Shown piece after piece: positions 55,421-64,000 of a stretch of 64,000 bases of DNA. The translations under genes and the position numbers were made by a program. The first letter of the stretch is position 1, and each line of letters begins with the position of its first letter. The stretch lies in NCBI RefSeq assembly GCF_001425625.1, contig NZ_LMCP01000012.1, positions 312,620 through 376,619 on the forward strand. The letters run 5' to 3'. The DNA comes from Mesorhizobium sp. Root102 (GTDB lineage Bacteria; Pseudomonadota; Alphaproteobacteria; Rhizobiales; Rhizobiaceae). The notes under the pieces are model-generated. The model worked only from the letters and a program-made list of their open reading frames with translations. It had not been told where the DNA came from and did no database searches.

Positions 55421-55520
55421 ACCCTCCCGCTTGTGGGGAGGTCGCTGCGAAGCAGCGGGGTGGGGGGTGGCGCCGGACCCACCCGGACCCTCGGTCCGAC
55501 CTACAAGGGGGAGGTCGGGG
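55421..55520. repeat. Composite palindromic intergenic element, copy 2
   Basis: Outer arms CCTCCCGCTTGTGG (from about 55423) and CCTACAAGGGGGAGG (about 55500-55514) are imperfect inverted copies. Inside are CGCTGC-GAA-GCAGCG (55443-55457) and CGGACC-CTC-GGTCCG (55484-55498). The arms resemble the outer arms of the element at 9074-9307, and the inner hairpins are of the same short-loop type. It lies between the GDH stop and the MFS gene. Confidence 0.7.
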
Positions 55521-55661
55521 TTGGCGCCCATGCCCCGTTCACTCGGAAATCAAGGGGACAAGCCAATGAACGGCGGCGCGACGCTTGTTCGTTTGCGTGC
55601 CCATCGGAAAACATGCAGACATGGCGCGAGCCGCCAGCGACATGAGGCGATCGGAGGGGAC

Positions 55662-57038
55662 ATGACCGAGGTAGCAGTGCAGCGCGCGTCCGGGCGCGGC
55701 ATCTGGGGATGGATGCTGTTCGACTGGGCGGCGCAGCCGTTCTTCACGGTCGTCACCACTTTTATCTTCGGGCCCTACTTCGTCTCGCGCATGGCCAGCA
55801 ATCCGGAAACCGGCCAGGCGGCCTGGGGCTACGGCATCGCCGCGGCCGGCCTTGTCATCGCCGTGCTGTCGCCGATCCTCGGCTCGATCGCCGACCAGAC
55901 CGGACCGCGCAAGCCGTGGATCGCGTTTTTCGCCGCGGTCAAGATCACAAGCCTTTGCCTGTTGTGGTTCGCGGCCCCCGGCTCTAACCTTTTCCTGGTC
56001 GTGCTGTTGTTCTCGCTGGCATCGGTCGCGGCCGAGTTTTCGACCGTGTTCAACGATTCGATGATGCCGCGGCTGGTGCCGAAGAGCGAGATCGGCCGGA
56101 TTTCCAACATGGCCTGGGGCCTTGGTTATCTCGGCGGCATGATTGCGCTGATCTTCGTCGTCGCCTGCATGGCCGGTTCGCCGGAGACCGGCAAGACGAT
56201 CATCGGCATCGAGCCGCTGTTCGGGCTCGACCCGAAGCTCGGCGAGGATGCACGCGCCACCGGGCCTTTGTCGGCCGGCTGGTACTTCCTGTTCATCCTG
56301 CCGATGTTCTTCTTCACCCCCGATGCCATCAAGGGACTGCCGATCGGTCCGGCGGTGCGAGAGGGATTGGCGGAGCTGAAAGTAACACTGGGTGAGGTGC
56401 GCAAGCGCAGCGGCATCTTCCGCTTCCTTGTCGCCCGCATGATCTATCAGGACGGAGTCAATGCGCTGCTGGCGCTGGGTGGCACTTTTGCGGCTGCAAT
56501 GTTCCATTGGTCGATCACGGAGATCGGTATTTTCGGCATCATTCTCAACGTCGTCGCCATCTTCGGCTGCCTGGTTGCAGCCCGTCTCGACATGGCGCTT
56601 GGCTCAAAAACCATCGTGATGATTTCGCTGGTCCTGCTCAGCATCGCCACGATCGGCATCGTCTCGACCGGACCGGGCTACACTTTGTTCGGCCTCTGGA
56701 TGATGCCTGGACCGGACAGTGGCGGCCTGTTCGGCACGGCGGCGGAAAAGGCCTACATCTTCTTCGGCCTGCTGATCGGCGTGGCTTTCGGGCCGGTGCA
56801 GGCGTCGTCGCGGTCCTACATGGCGCGCAGCGTCACGGCGGCAGAATCCGGCCGCTATTTCGGCATTTATGCGCTGGCCGGGCGGGCGACCAGTTTCCTG
56901 GCGCCGTTCATGGTCGCATCCGTCACCCTGGCCAGCGGCTCGGCGCGGCTCGGCATGGCGGTGATCGTGCTGTTCCTTGGGGTCGGCATGGCGATCCTGA
57001 TCAAGACGCCCTATCCGGCGGACCGGCCAAGCGAATAG
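55662..57038 (+). CDS. MFS transporter of the UMF1 type
   Basis: A 458-residue membrane protein with about twelve helices. It starts WGWMLFDWAAQPFFTVVTTFIFGPYF, a pattern close to the UMF1 (Atg22-like) family, and contains SPILGSIADQTGPRKPW in the loop 2-3 and PVQASSRSYMARSVTAAESGRYFG late in the sequence. ATG 55662 has GGAGGGG just upstream; the frame is open back into the repeat and is not used. Probably exports or imports amino acids or metabolites, but the substrate is unknown. Confidence 0.83.
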   Translation: MTEVAVQRASGRGIWGWMLFDWAAQPFFTVVTTFIFGPYFVSRMASNPETGQAAWGYGIAAAGLVIAVLSPILGSIADQTGPRKPWIAFFAAVKITSLCLLWFAAPGSNLFLVVLLFSLASVAAEFSTVFNDSMMPRLVPKSEIGRISNMAWGLGYLGGMIALIFVVACMAGSPETGKTIIGIEPLFGLDPKLGEDARATGPLSAGWYFLFILPMFFFTPDAIKGLPIGPAVREGLAELKVTLGEVRKRSGIFRFLVARMIYQDGVNALLALGGTFAAAMFHWSITEIGIFGIILNVVAIFGCLVAARLDMALGSKTIVMISLVLLSIATIGIVSTGPGYTLFGLWMMPGPDSGGLFGTAAEKAYIFFGLLIGVAFGPVQASSRSYMARSVTAAESGRYFGIYALAGRATSFLAPFMVASVTLASGSARLGMAVIVLFLGVGMAILIKTPYPADRPSE

Positions 57039-57043
57039 CCGCT

Positions 57044-57076
57044 CTTCCCTTCTCTCCCAAGGGAGAAGGAAAGGGC
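57044..57076. terminator. Hairpin between convergent MFS and purH genes
   Basis: A CTTCCCTTCTCTCCC arm and a GGGAGAAGGAAAG arm pair, with small bulges, around AA. It fills most of the 39-base gap between the two convergent stops and resembles the hairpin at 31368-31400 in sequence. It may terminate both genes. Confidence 0.55.
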
Positions 57077-57077
57077 G

Positions 57078-58694
57078 CTAATGCCTGAAATGCCTCACAC
57101 CCGTAAACACCATGGCGATGCCGTGCTCGTCGGCGGCGGCGATGACGTCCTTGTCGTTCATCGAGCCGCCGGGCTGGATGACGGCGGTGGCGCCGGCGGC
57201 GATCGCCGACAGCAATCCATCGGCGAAGGGGAAGAAAGCGTCGGAGGCGACGACCGAACCCTTGGTCAGCGGTTCGGCAAGGCCCGCGGCCTCGGCGGCG
57301 TCGAGCGCCTTGCGGGCGGCGATTCGTGAGGAATCGACCCGGCTCATCTGGCCGGCGCCGATGCCGACGGTGGCGCCGTCCTTGACGTAGACGATGGCGT
57401 TCGACTTGACGTGCTTGGCGATGCGGAAGGCGAATTTGAGGTCGGCCATTTCGGCGGGCGTCGGCGCGCGCTTGGTCACCACTTTCAGCTCGAGGTCGTC
57501 GACCACGGCATTGTCCCGGCCCTGGACGAGCATGCCGCCGGCGACGGATTTGACCGTCGTGCCTGATGTGCGCGGGTCCGGCAGGCCGCCGGCGACCAGC
57601 AGGCGCAGGTTCTTCTTCGCCGCGACGATCGCCGCTGCCTCGCCGGTTGCGCCGGGCGCGATGATCACCTCGGTGAAGGTCTTGACGATTTCTTCGGCGG
57701 CTTCGGCGTCGAGGACGCGATTCATGGCGACGATGCCGCCGAAGGCCGAGACCGGGTCGCAGGCGAGCGCCTTGGCGTAGGCCGCCTTTAGCGAGGTGCC
57801 TTCGGCGACACCGCACGGGTTGGCGTGCTTGATAATGGCGACGGCGGCGGAGCGTGCCGGATCGAATTCGCCGACCAGTTCGAAGGCGGCGTCGGTGTCG
57901 TTGATGTTGTTGTAGGACAGCTGCTTGCCCTGCAGCTGGCGCGCCGTGGCGACGCCCGGCCGCTTGTCGCCGTTGACGTAGAAGCCGGCGCTCTGATGCG
58001 GGTTCTCGCCGTAGCGCATCACCTCGACAAGCCTGCCGCCAAAGGCGCGCCATGTCGGATGCTCGATCTCGAGCGCTTCGGCGAACCAACCGGAGATCGC
58101 AGCGTCATAGGTGGCGGTGCGGGCAAAGGCCTTGGCCGCCAGCTTCTTGCGGAAATCCAGCGACAGCGAGCCGATGTTCATCTCCAGCGCGTTCAGCACC
58201 GAGGCGTAGTCGCCGGGATCGGTGACGATGGCGACATAGGCGTGGTTCTTGGCCGAGGCGCGGATCATCGCCGGCCCGCCAATATCGATGTTCTCGACGA
58301 TCGATGCGTAGTCGGCGCCGGAGCGGCGGACCTCCTCGAACGGATAGAGATTGGAGACGACGAGATCGATCGGCTCGATGCCGTATTTGCGCATTGCCGC
58401 GGAATGCTCCGGGTCGTCGCGCACGCCCAGCAGCGCGCCATGCACGCTGGGATGCAAGGTCTTGACGCGGCCATCCATGATCTCGGGAAAACCGGTGAGC
58501 TCGGAGACGTCGCGCACCGCCAGGCCCGCTTCAGCGATCGCCTTTGCCGTGCCGCCGGTCGAGACCAGTTCGACACCAGCTGCTGCCAGCGCCGTGGCGA
58601 AATCGATGAGGCCGGTCTTGTCGAAGACGGAGAGCAGGGCGCGACGCACGGGAACGAGGTCAGGTGCGGGAATGTTCTTGGCGGCGACGGCCAT
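57078..58694 (-). CDS. purH: Bifunctional AICAR transformylase / IMP cyclohydrolase
   Basis: A 538-residue enzyme for the last two steps of IMP synthesis. The N-terminal MGS-like IMPCH domain has [17 protein letters not shown] and STGGTAKAI. The AICAR transformylase domain has [23 protein letters not shown] and [11 protein letters not shown] with the catalytic Lys-His. It ends [10 protein letters not shown], as in most PurH. ATG 58694 gives a normal length; the extension to 58763 is discarded. It is downstream of rsmB and a heparinase-like gene in the order common in Rhizobiales. Confidence 0.95.
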   Translation of the reverse strand: MAVAAKNIPAPDLVPVRRALLSVFDKTGLIDFATALAAAGVELVSTGGTAKAIAEAGLAVRDVSELTGFPEIMDGRVKTLHPSVHGALLGVRDDPEHSAAMRKYGIEPIDLVVSNLYPFEEVRRSGADYASIVENIDIGGPAMIRASAKNHAYVAIVTDPGDYASVLNALEMNIGSLSLDFRKKLAAKAFARTATYDAAISGWFAEALEIEHPTWRAFGGRLVEVMRYGENPHQSAGFYVNGDKRPGVATARQLQGKQLSYNNINDTDAAFELVGEFDPARSAAVAIIKHANPCGVAEGTSLKAAYAKALACDPVSAFGGIVAMNRVLDAEAAEEIVKTFTEVIIAPGATGEAAAIVAAKKNLRLLVAGGLPDPRTSGTTVKSVAGGMLVQGRDNAVVDDLELKVVTKRAPTPAEMADLKFAFRIAKHVKSNAIVYVKDGATVGIGAGQMSRVDSSRIAARKALDAAEAAGLAEPLTKGSVVASDAFFPFADGLLSAIAAGATAVIQPGGSMNDKDVIAAADEHGIAMVFTGVRHFRH

Positions 58695-58781
58695 GGGCTG
58701 GCGGCCTTTCACGGCTTGTGTGATGGATGCCCGCGCCCGTAGCACATGCCGCCCGGAAATCAAACCGGCGGTCAGGCAAGC

Positions 58782-60506
58782 TCAGTTGTTTTCCGGGTAA
58801 CCGGCTATGCGGGTGCGCGTCAGCTGCCAGTGGACTTCGGCGACTTCCGAGGCCTTGAAGGCTAGCACGATCTGGCGGCTGCGGCGGGGGCCGCCGAGAC
58901 CGGCGAAATAGATCGATTCCTCGACCTCCGGCACCACTTCGGCTGATGTGAACACCCAGGTGTCGGCCTGATCTGCGGCCAGCACCAGGCGATCATGCTC
59001 GTCCTGCAGGAGGTTGATGTCGGGGTGGACGTGGAAGCGGATGGTGACGAAGTCGCGTCCGTTGTTGCGGATTGCAGCGTTGCCGGGGCGCTGGAAACGG
59101 TCCCTGCCGGCCAGCACATTGCCGTTCGCCGACAGTTTCAGCTCGCGCTCATGCAGGAAGCCGAAGCGCGGGACATAGCCGTCGTGGCGGGCGATGAACC
59201 CCTGAACGCCCTTCTGGTCGGTACGCTTGCACTGCACATGCTGCGGGCCGCCGATCAACGGCGAACCGAGCAGGTCGTTGACGCGCAGCGAATGGCTGAA
59301 GCGTGCCGACGAGGTGTCGTTGATGGTGGCGGTCGAGTGCGCGGCGGTGGCGCGCGCCAGCGGCCGGAATTCAGCTGCGCCATAGGTGTCGATGCCGGCG
59401 TTGACGATGTAGTGCTGGCGGCCGGACGACAGTTCGAAGGCGAGGCAGCTGGCATGTGCTGCGTTGGACACGTCGACCGGCGGCGGCAGGCCGGTGTCGG
59501 CGATGACCGTGCTGCCACCCATCGACAGGCGCTCATAGCCGGAATGCGGCGCATGCAGCAGGGGCGCGCCAGCGGTATCGTCGTGGCGCAGGATGGTGGC
59601 GATGCGGTCGTGGATGGTGGCGCCCATACCGTTGAAGCGGGCGAGGCTGCCGTCCTGATGGCGGAAGAAGCGCAGCGCCGGCAGCATGCGGTCGATGGCG
59701 CCGATCAGTGCCTGCGGCGGCGTCTCCGCCTGGTTGGCATAGGTCTGGCGCAGCGGCAGAAGGTCGGCGAGGATTTCCAGGACGACCATCGGATTGCGCG
59801 AAATGTGCCCGCCGTCGGCGAGGATCTGGCGGTCGAGTTCCTCGGCAAGGTTTCGGGTTGCGCCGCGCAGTGCCGATGCCGGCGCCGGCAGGGACAACGC
59901 GGCGAAGGCGAGCGCGATGCGGGCCCGCAGCCTGTCCTTGCCGTCGGGCATTTCGCGCGCCATCGACCGGAGGTAGCGGATCTGGATGGCGAGCGACTTC
60001 AGGAAAGCGCGGTAGAAGGGGAACTCGGCCCCCTGCAGCACGACGGAGGAGTGCTGCAGCCAGGCGATGATGCGCTTGGCCGTAGTGCCTGGCTCCCAGG
60101 CGATGCCGGAAATATGGCTGCCATGCATGGCGATCCAGTCGGAGACCAGGGCGCGGGCATTGGCGGCTGCAAGCTCGGTGCCGGCGGCGCGCATATGGCG
60201 CAGCCAGCGAAAACCGTGCAGCGTCTTCTGCCAGCCGTGATTGGGTACGGTGATCTGGAAAGGCGACTTGCCCCCGGTCTCGACCAGATGTCCCGACAGG
60301 GGATAGCGGCCGTAATAAATCTCGAGTGCAATCTGCGGGTCGGCGAGGCGCAGGTCAGGCGGCGCTATGAGCACACGTTCGGGCGTGCGGCCGGAATAGC
60401 GCCAGCGATAGACAGGCCCGGCACGCAGGCGTCGGCGCGTCTTGCGCCAGAACTCCTTCGCGACAAGCGTCCACAGACGCGTCGTGCTGCTGGCAGCAAG
60501 TGCCAA
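58782..60506 (-). CDS. Heparinase II/III-family protein
   Basis: A 574-residue protein. The N-terminal alpha/alpha toroid contains WLRHMRAAGTELAAANARALVSDWI, and the C-terminal beta-sandwich contains the Heparinase II/III segment HSTATINDTSSARFSH. No signal peptide is seen, although family members are often secreted. The location between rsmB and purH is conserved in rhizobia, but the function there is not known. Polysaccharide lyase activity is possible but not shown. Confidence 0.82.
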   Translation of the reverse strand: MALAASSTTRLWTLVAKEFWRKTRRRLRAGPVYRWRYSGRTPERVLIAPPDLRLADPQIALEIYYGRYPLSGHLVETGGKSPFQITVPNHGWQKTLHGFRWLRHMRAAGTELAAANARALVSDWIAMHGSHISGIAWEPGTTAKRIIAWLQHSSVVLQGAEFPFYRAFLKSLAIQIRYLRSMAREMPDGKDRLRARIALAFAALSLPAPASALRGATRNLAEELDRQILADGGHISRNPMVVLEILADLLPLRQTYANQAETPPQALIGAIDRMLPALRFFRHQDGSLARFNGMGATIHDRIATILRHDDTAGAPLLHAPHSGYERLSMGGSTVIADTGLPPPVDVSNAAHASCLAFELSSGRQHYIVNAGIDTYGAAEFRPLARATAAHSTATINDTSSARFSHSLRVNDLLGSPLIGGPQHVQCKRTDQKGVQGFIARHDGYVPRFGFLHERELKLSANGNVLAGRDRFQRPGNAAIRNNGRDFVTIRFHVHPDINLLQDEHDRLVLAADQADTWVFTSAEVVPEVEESIYFAGLGGPRRSRQIVLAFKASEVAEVHWQLTRTRIAGYPENN

Positions 60507-60739
60507 AACCCCTCCTGATCGTCCTCTACCCCGGCGCCGAGTTTACATGATTGAACGACTCGTGCGAAGGCGAATTCCACGGGACCGTGCCGGTTCACCC
60601 GGTTTTGCCCCCGAGCCTCCCTAAAAAAGTCATTAAATCCAGTCAGTTAAATCCCAAAGCGCGCCGCTGTAATCCGATGCGAAGCACCTCAGGGTTGTGT
60701 TTCACATATGTCGTTGCCCCAAAACCGCTGCGGCATACA

Positions 60740-62131
60740 TTAGCCGGCTCGACGCATCCGGGCGGCGAAGAAGCCGTCGAGGCCCGAGCGCTTCGGCGCG
60801 CCGAGGTCCAGGTCGGCGGGCGTGGTGCGCAGCGTGCCTTGCGGCGTCAGGAACGGATCGATGCCGGCAATCTCACCTTGCCGCAGCGGATCGTTGGCTA
60901 TGTCAGCCCTGCCGGCCAGAAAGGCGCGATGGAGGTCCTCGCCTTCGAGCGGGTCGAGCGAGCAGTTGGAAAAGACGATCCTGCCGCCGGGTTTCACCAG
61001 CGTAACAGTGCGGGCGAGCAGCCTGCGTTGCAGGTCGGCGAGTTTCTCGACATCGGCCGCCGTCTTGGTCCATGGCACGTCGGGATGCCTCCGCACCGTG
61101 CCGGTCGACGAGCAGGGCGCGTCGAGGAGAACGGCGTCGAACAATTCCTTCGGCTCGTATTTGAGCAGGTCGGCCGGGACGATCTCGGCGGACAGGCCGA
61201 GGCGGTCGAGGTTCTGCGTCAGCCGCATTAGCCGGTTTTTCGAGGTGTCGACGGCGGTGACCTTGGCGCCGGCGAGAATGAGCTGCGCGGTCTTGCCGCC
61301 GGGAGCTGCGCAGAGATCGGCGACACGAAGCCCCCTGACATCGCCGAACAGCCGGGCCGGCAGACTGGCCGCGGCATCCTGGACCCACCAGGCGCCCTCG
61401 GCAAAGCCGGGCAATTCGATGACGGGTCCAACAAGCTTTTCCACCCGGACCGTGCCGGTCGGCAGAACGATGCCGCCGAGCTTTTCGGCCCAAAGCTCGG
61501 GATCGGCCTTGACCGAGAAATCGACCGGCGCCTCAACGCGGTGGGCTGCCAGGATCTGCCTGGCCTTCTCAGGGCCATAGGTGGACTTCAGCCGGTCGGA
61601 AAACCATTTGGGCGCTTCGTCGGTGGCGGCAAGGGCGGCAGGCAATTCCGTTTCCTTGGCGCGCGCGAGCGTGCGCAGCACGCCATTGACGAGGCCGGAG
61701 AAGCGCACCGTGCGCGGATCGGACTTGGCGTGGGTCACGGCCAGGTCGACTGCGGCGCTGTCGGGGATGTCGAGGAACAGGATCTGGGCCGCCGCCACAT
61801 GCAAGATGTGCGACAAAGCAGTGGCATTGGGCGGCAGCGGCTTCTCCAGGCGTCGCGCCAGCAGCCCTGATATGGTCATGCGATAGCGTAGCGCGGTGAC
61901 CAGAATGGCGCGCACGAGGCCGCGATCGCGCAAATCGAGCGCCTTGTATTGCGGGTGGCCGTTTTCGTGATCGGTCAGGCCGTCGAGCGGCGTCCTGGCG
62001 TCGATGACGGCGGCAAGCAGGCGCGCCGCCGCCTTGCGTGCGGCGAGGCCGGCAACGAAGTCGCCGCCGTCCTTGTTGTGTTCCTGATCACCTGAAACCG
62101 TGCGTCGAGGTCCTCTGTCCGCCACGCTCAC
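60740..62131 (-). CDS. rsmB: 16S rRNA m5C967-type methyltransferase (RsmB-like)
   Basis: A 463-residue RNA (cytosine-5) methyltransferase. An N-terminal NusB-like helical domain (about residues 30-160) is followed by the catalytic domain: SAM motif I in [12 protein letters not shown], motif IV in [17 protein letters not shown] and motif VI in [10 protein letters not shown], the last two holding the conserved cysteines. GTG 62131 overlaps the htpX stop as GTGA; GTG 62125 is a close alternative. No good Shine-Dalgarno is seen, so coupling to htpX is likely. Confidence 0.88.
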   Translation of the reverse strand: MSVADRGPRRTVSGDQEHNKDGGDFVAGLAARKAAARLLAAVIDARTPLDGLTDHENGHPQYKALDLRDRGLVRAILVTALRYRMTISGLLARRLEKPLPPNATALSHILHVAAAQILFLDIPDSAAVDLAVTHAKSDPRTVRFSGLVNGVLRTLARAKETELPAALAATDEAPKWFSDRLKSTYGPEKARQILAAHRVEAPVDFSVKADPELWAEKLGGIVLPTGTVRVEKLVGPVIELPGFAEGAWWVQDAAASLPARLFGDVRGLRVADLCAAPGGKTAQLILAGAKVTAVDTSKNRLMRLTQNLDRLGLSAEIVPADLLKYEPKELFDAVLLDAPCSSTGTVRRHPDVPWTKTAADVEKLADLQRRLLARTVTLVKPGGRIVFSNCSLDPLEGEDLHRAFLAGRADIANDPLRQGEIAGIDPFLTPQGTLRTTPADLDLGAPKRSGLDGFFAARMRRAG

Positions 62132-63156
62132 GACCACCGGCCCTTGGGTCCGGTCGGGTTGCGGCCCCACGGGTTGGATTTCGGCCTGGCGGGCTCCGCC
62201 GGCTGCTCGGGCTGCGCGGCCTCGCCCCACGGGCCGGATGGCCGCTGTTCGTCCGCCTGCCGTGGCGCCTGGCGCGGAGCGGCCTGGGTTTCGCTGCCTT
62301 GCATCTGCTGCGCCATCGCCTGCAAGGCGGCGATGCGGTTTTCTGTGCTTGGGTGGGTGGAAAACAGACTGTCCATGCGCTCGCCGGAAAGAGGATTGAT
62401 GATGAAGAGATGCGCGGTTGCCGGATTGCGCTCGGCATCGGGGTTGCGGATGCGTTCGGCGCCGCGGGCGATCTTGTCAAGGGCCGATGCCAGCCAGAGC
62501 GGGTGTCCACAGATTTCGGCACCGCGTCGGTCGGCCTCGTATTCGCGGGTGCGGCTGACCGCCATCTGCACGACCATCGCGGCAAAGGGCGCCACGATCA
62601 TCGCCGCCAGCACGCCGACAAAGCCGAACGGGTTGTTGTTGTTGTCGTCGTTGTCGCGATTGCCGCCGAAGAAGAAGGCGAAATTGCCGAGCATCGAGAT
62701 GGCGCCGGCAAAGGTGGCGACGATCGTCATGGTCAGCGTGTCGCGGTGCTGCACATGGGCGAGCTCGTGCGCCATCACGGCGGCGACCTCTTCAGGCGTC
62801 AGCGCCTGCAAAAGGCCGGTGGAGGCGGCGACTGCGGCGTTCTGCGGGTTGCGGCCGGTGGCGAAGGCGTTCGGCTGCGGATTGTCGATCAGATAGGTCT
62901 TCGGCATCGGCAGGTCGGCCTGTTTGGCCAGCGACTGGACGATGGCGTAATATTCGGGCGCGTTCCTTTCGTCGACCTCGACAGCGCGGTTCATCGACAG
63001 CACCATCTTGTCGGCGTTCCAGTAGCTGAACAGATTGGTGCCGGCGGCGAACAGGAAAGCGATCATCATGCCGCCCGATCCGCCGATCAAGAAGCCGACG
63101 CCCATGAACAGTGCGGTCATCGCGGCAAGAAGCATGGCGGTGCGGATGGTGTTCAT
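62128..63156 (-). CDS. htpX: Zinc metalloprotease HtpX
   Basis: A 342-residue membrane protease. Two N-terminal helices (residues 5-45) and two later ones flank the catalytic domain. The zinc motif HELAH is in [16 protein letters not shown] near residues 130-145, and the third ligand Glu is in [14 protein letters not shown]. The C-terminal 50 residues are a Gln/Pro/Arg-rich extension common in rhizobial HtpX. It takes part in membrane-protein quality control. Its stop overlaps rsmB. Confidence 0.93.
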   Translation of the reverse strand: MNTIRTAMLLAAMTALFMGVGFLIGGSGGMMIAFLFAAGTNLFSYWNADKMVLSMNRAVEVDERNAPEYYAIVQSLAKQADLPMPKTYLIDNPQPNAFATGRNPQNAAVAASTGLLQALTPEEVAAVMAHELAHVQHRDTLTMTIVATFAGAISMLGNFAFFFGGNRDNDDNNNNPFGFVGVLAAMIVAPFAAMVVQMAVSRTREYEADRRGAEICGHPLWLASALDKIARGAERIRNPDAERNPATAHLFIINPLSGERMDSLFSTHPSTENRIAALQAMAQQMQGSETQAAPRQAPRQADEQRPSGPWGEAAQPEQPAEPARPKSNPWGRNPTGPKGRWS

Positions 63157-63261
63157 CGTCTGCTCCTGTCCAACTGGTGGTGAAAGGGGGTCGATAGTCG
63201 TGCGTTCATCGCTATATGATGGGAAACGCCAGTTCCTGTTTCAATCCGTTGGAAGTATCGC

Positions 63262-63483
63262 GTGAACGACGAAACCAGTAAAATCGATGCCGACCTTGGC
63301 CATGATCCCTCGCCAAAGGCGCTGACGCCGGCAGCCAGACGGGCGCTCGCGGAGGCCGAAGCAAGGCGTGTAAAATATTTGGAGAAAGAAGCGGCAGCGC
63401 CGAAGGAAATCGGCGGCCGTGGCGGCAAGGAGCCCGGCCGCTATGGCGACTGGGAGGTCAAGGGCCTGACCAGCGACTTCTAA
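63262..63483 (+). CDS. DUF1674 protein (SDHAF4-like)
   Basis: A 73-residue protein with a charged helical N-terminal half and the family signature EIGGRGGKEPGRYGDWEVKG ending in LTSDF. DUF1674 includes SDHAF4, a succinate dehydrogenase assembly factor in mitochondria, so a role in flavinated SdhA assembly is plausible in this alphaproteobacterium. The start is GTG 63262 with GGAAG upstream. It is divergent from htpX. Confidence 0.85.
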   Translation: MNDETSKIDADLGHDPSPKALTPAARRALAEAEARRVKYLEKEAAAPKEIGGRGGKEPGRYGDWEVKGLTSDF

Positions 63484-63622
63484 GGTATGTTGATATTCAG
63501 GTGATGCTGGCCTGCAAGCGTTGGTTTCCTGCGCTACCGGTGCTCACGTACTTTAGTACGCTCTGCTCCGGTTCTCGGAAACCAACGCTTTCGTCTCAGC
63601 CTGACCTGAATCTCAACACACC
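63484..63622. repeat. 139-bp palindromic intergenic element
   Basis: The element is nearly symmetric about 63553. The outer arms at 63484-63502 and 63604-63622 (GTTGATATTCAGGT type) match with two differences, the second arms AAGCGTTGGTTTCC at 63516-63529 and its inverse at 63578-63591 match fully, and the centre is CGTAC-TTTA-GTACG (63547-63560). It starts right after the DUF1674 stop. It carries no gene and looks like a mobile palindromic repeat. Confidence 0.8.
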
Positions 63623-63664
63623 TTTAGACGGCGTTGCGCTACATCTTTAGGCGGCGCTGCGCTG
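63623..63664. repeat. 19-bp direct repeat spanning the HAD stop codon
   Basis: CTTTAGaCGGCGtTGCGCT (63623-63641) and CTTTAGGCGGCGCTGCGCT (63646-63664) differ at two positions and are four bases apart. The second includes the stop codon and last codons of the HAD gene. The first abuts the palindromic element, so the copy may have arisen during its insertion. Confidence 0.65.
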
Positions 63665-64000
63665 CGGTTCCAGCGCGATCCAGCCATGCTCGTCGATGGT
63701 GATGCCAACCGTGTCGTAGCCTGCGATCGCGGCATGCTGCGTTGGCAAGGGATGCTTGTGCGTGGCGTTGATGACCATGACCGCCGCGCCCGCCGCCTCG
63801 GCTGCGGTGATGCCAGCCGGAGCATCCTCGAACACGAGGCAGTCGCGCGCATCGAAGCCCAGCCGTTCCGCGCCAAGCCGGAAGCAATCGGGCGCCGGCT
63901 TGCCGCGGGAGACATCTTCCGCCGCGACGAGGACGGAAGGGACAGGGATGCCGGCGGCCTGCATGCGCAACAGCGCCAGTTCACGCGGCGCTGAGGTCAC
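63647..64000 (-). CDS. HAD-family phosphatase (partial, 5' end outside window)
   Basis: The last 117 residues of a HAD hydrolase of the sugar-phosphatase (HAD-IA) type. The segment TSAPRELALLRM holds the motif II Thr/Ser, RGKPAPDCFRLGAERLG the motif III Lys, and CLVFEDAPAGITAAEAAG the motif IV acidic pair. The nucleophile motif DxDGT is beyond the right edge. The stop TAA at 63647-63649 lies in a 19-bp direct repeat. The substrate cannot be told. Confidence 0.85.
   Translation of the reverse strand: MTSAPRELALLRMQAAGIPVPSVLVAAEDVSRGKPAPDCFRLGAERLGFDARDCLVFEDAPAGITAAEAAGAAVMVINATHKHPLPTQHAAIAGYDTVGITIDEHGWIALEPQRSAA

Noticed and set aside
58695..58781. Purine or ZTP riboswitch upstream of purH
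   Set aside because: The 87-base gap shows no recognisable conserved core or expression platform.
58995..60518. A 507-codon open frame on the plus strand
   Set aside because: It mirrors the heparinase-like gene; the composition is typical of an antisense frame.

Overview
The window looks like a chromosomal segment of a high-GC alphaproteobacterium of the Rhizobiales, most like Mesorhizobium. The support is gene content and gene order: a beta-ketoadipate module pcaR-pcaIJF, a 1604-residue NAD-type glutamate dehydrogenase, a DUF1674 - htpX - rsmB - heparinase-like - purH order, a RirA-type iron box before exbB-exbD-tonB, and many GC-rich palindromic intergenic repeats. This is read from the sequence without database searches. 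There are no nod, nif, phage or transposase genes and no CRISPR array.

Left part (1-19.4 kb): the end of a GntR-type regulator; an operon of a GT1-like glycosyltransferase, a glutamine-synthetase-like ligase and an FAD amine oxidase; the divergent pcaR and pcaIJF genes with two operator-like dyads between them; a BMP-type (nucleoside-like) ABC importer whose binding-protein gene is separated from its ATPase gene by a 234-bp palindromic element; an SDR; a 51-residue membrane peptide; an LLM-type monooxygenase facing a biuret-hydrolase-like cysteine hydrolase; and a siderophore-type ABC ATPase translationally coupled to exbB-exbD-tonB.

The most unusual part is 19.4-22.6 kb, all on the minus strand: a Cro/C1-type regulator, a 31-33 residue peptide gene (too short for usual gene calling), a SagB-like peptide-maturation dehydrogenase, and three small helical proteins of unknown function. 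It reads as a compact RiPP-like locus without YcaO or ThiF-like partners. It sits next to tRNA-Ala(CGC) and is locally AT-richer.

Middle part (23-45.6 kb): YggT and DUF167 proteins; an RpiR-regulated sugar ABC transporter split into divergent arms with an SDR and an M81 (MlrC-like) peptidase; an M3 peptidase; beta-carbonic anhydrase; a frameshifted DUF429 gene with a 21-bp tandem repeat coupled to pdxY; lemA followed by a tandem duplication of TPM-domain genes plus a third TPM-like protein; a GNAT protein; ppa; a TetR/MFS pair with twin operators; and a PhoD-type phosphatase.

Right part (45.6-64 kb): typA with a strong terminator, a DUF1062 protein, a LysE exporter, a YCII-domain pseudogene remnant, an AhpD-like protein, the large NAD-GDH, a second palindromic element, an MFS transporter, purH, a heparinase-like protein, rsmB, htpX, a DUF1674 (SDHAF4-like) protein, a 139-bp near-perfect palindrome, and a HAD phosphatase cut by the window edge.
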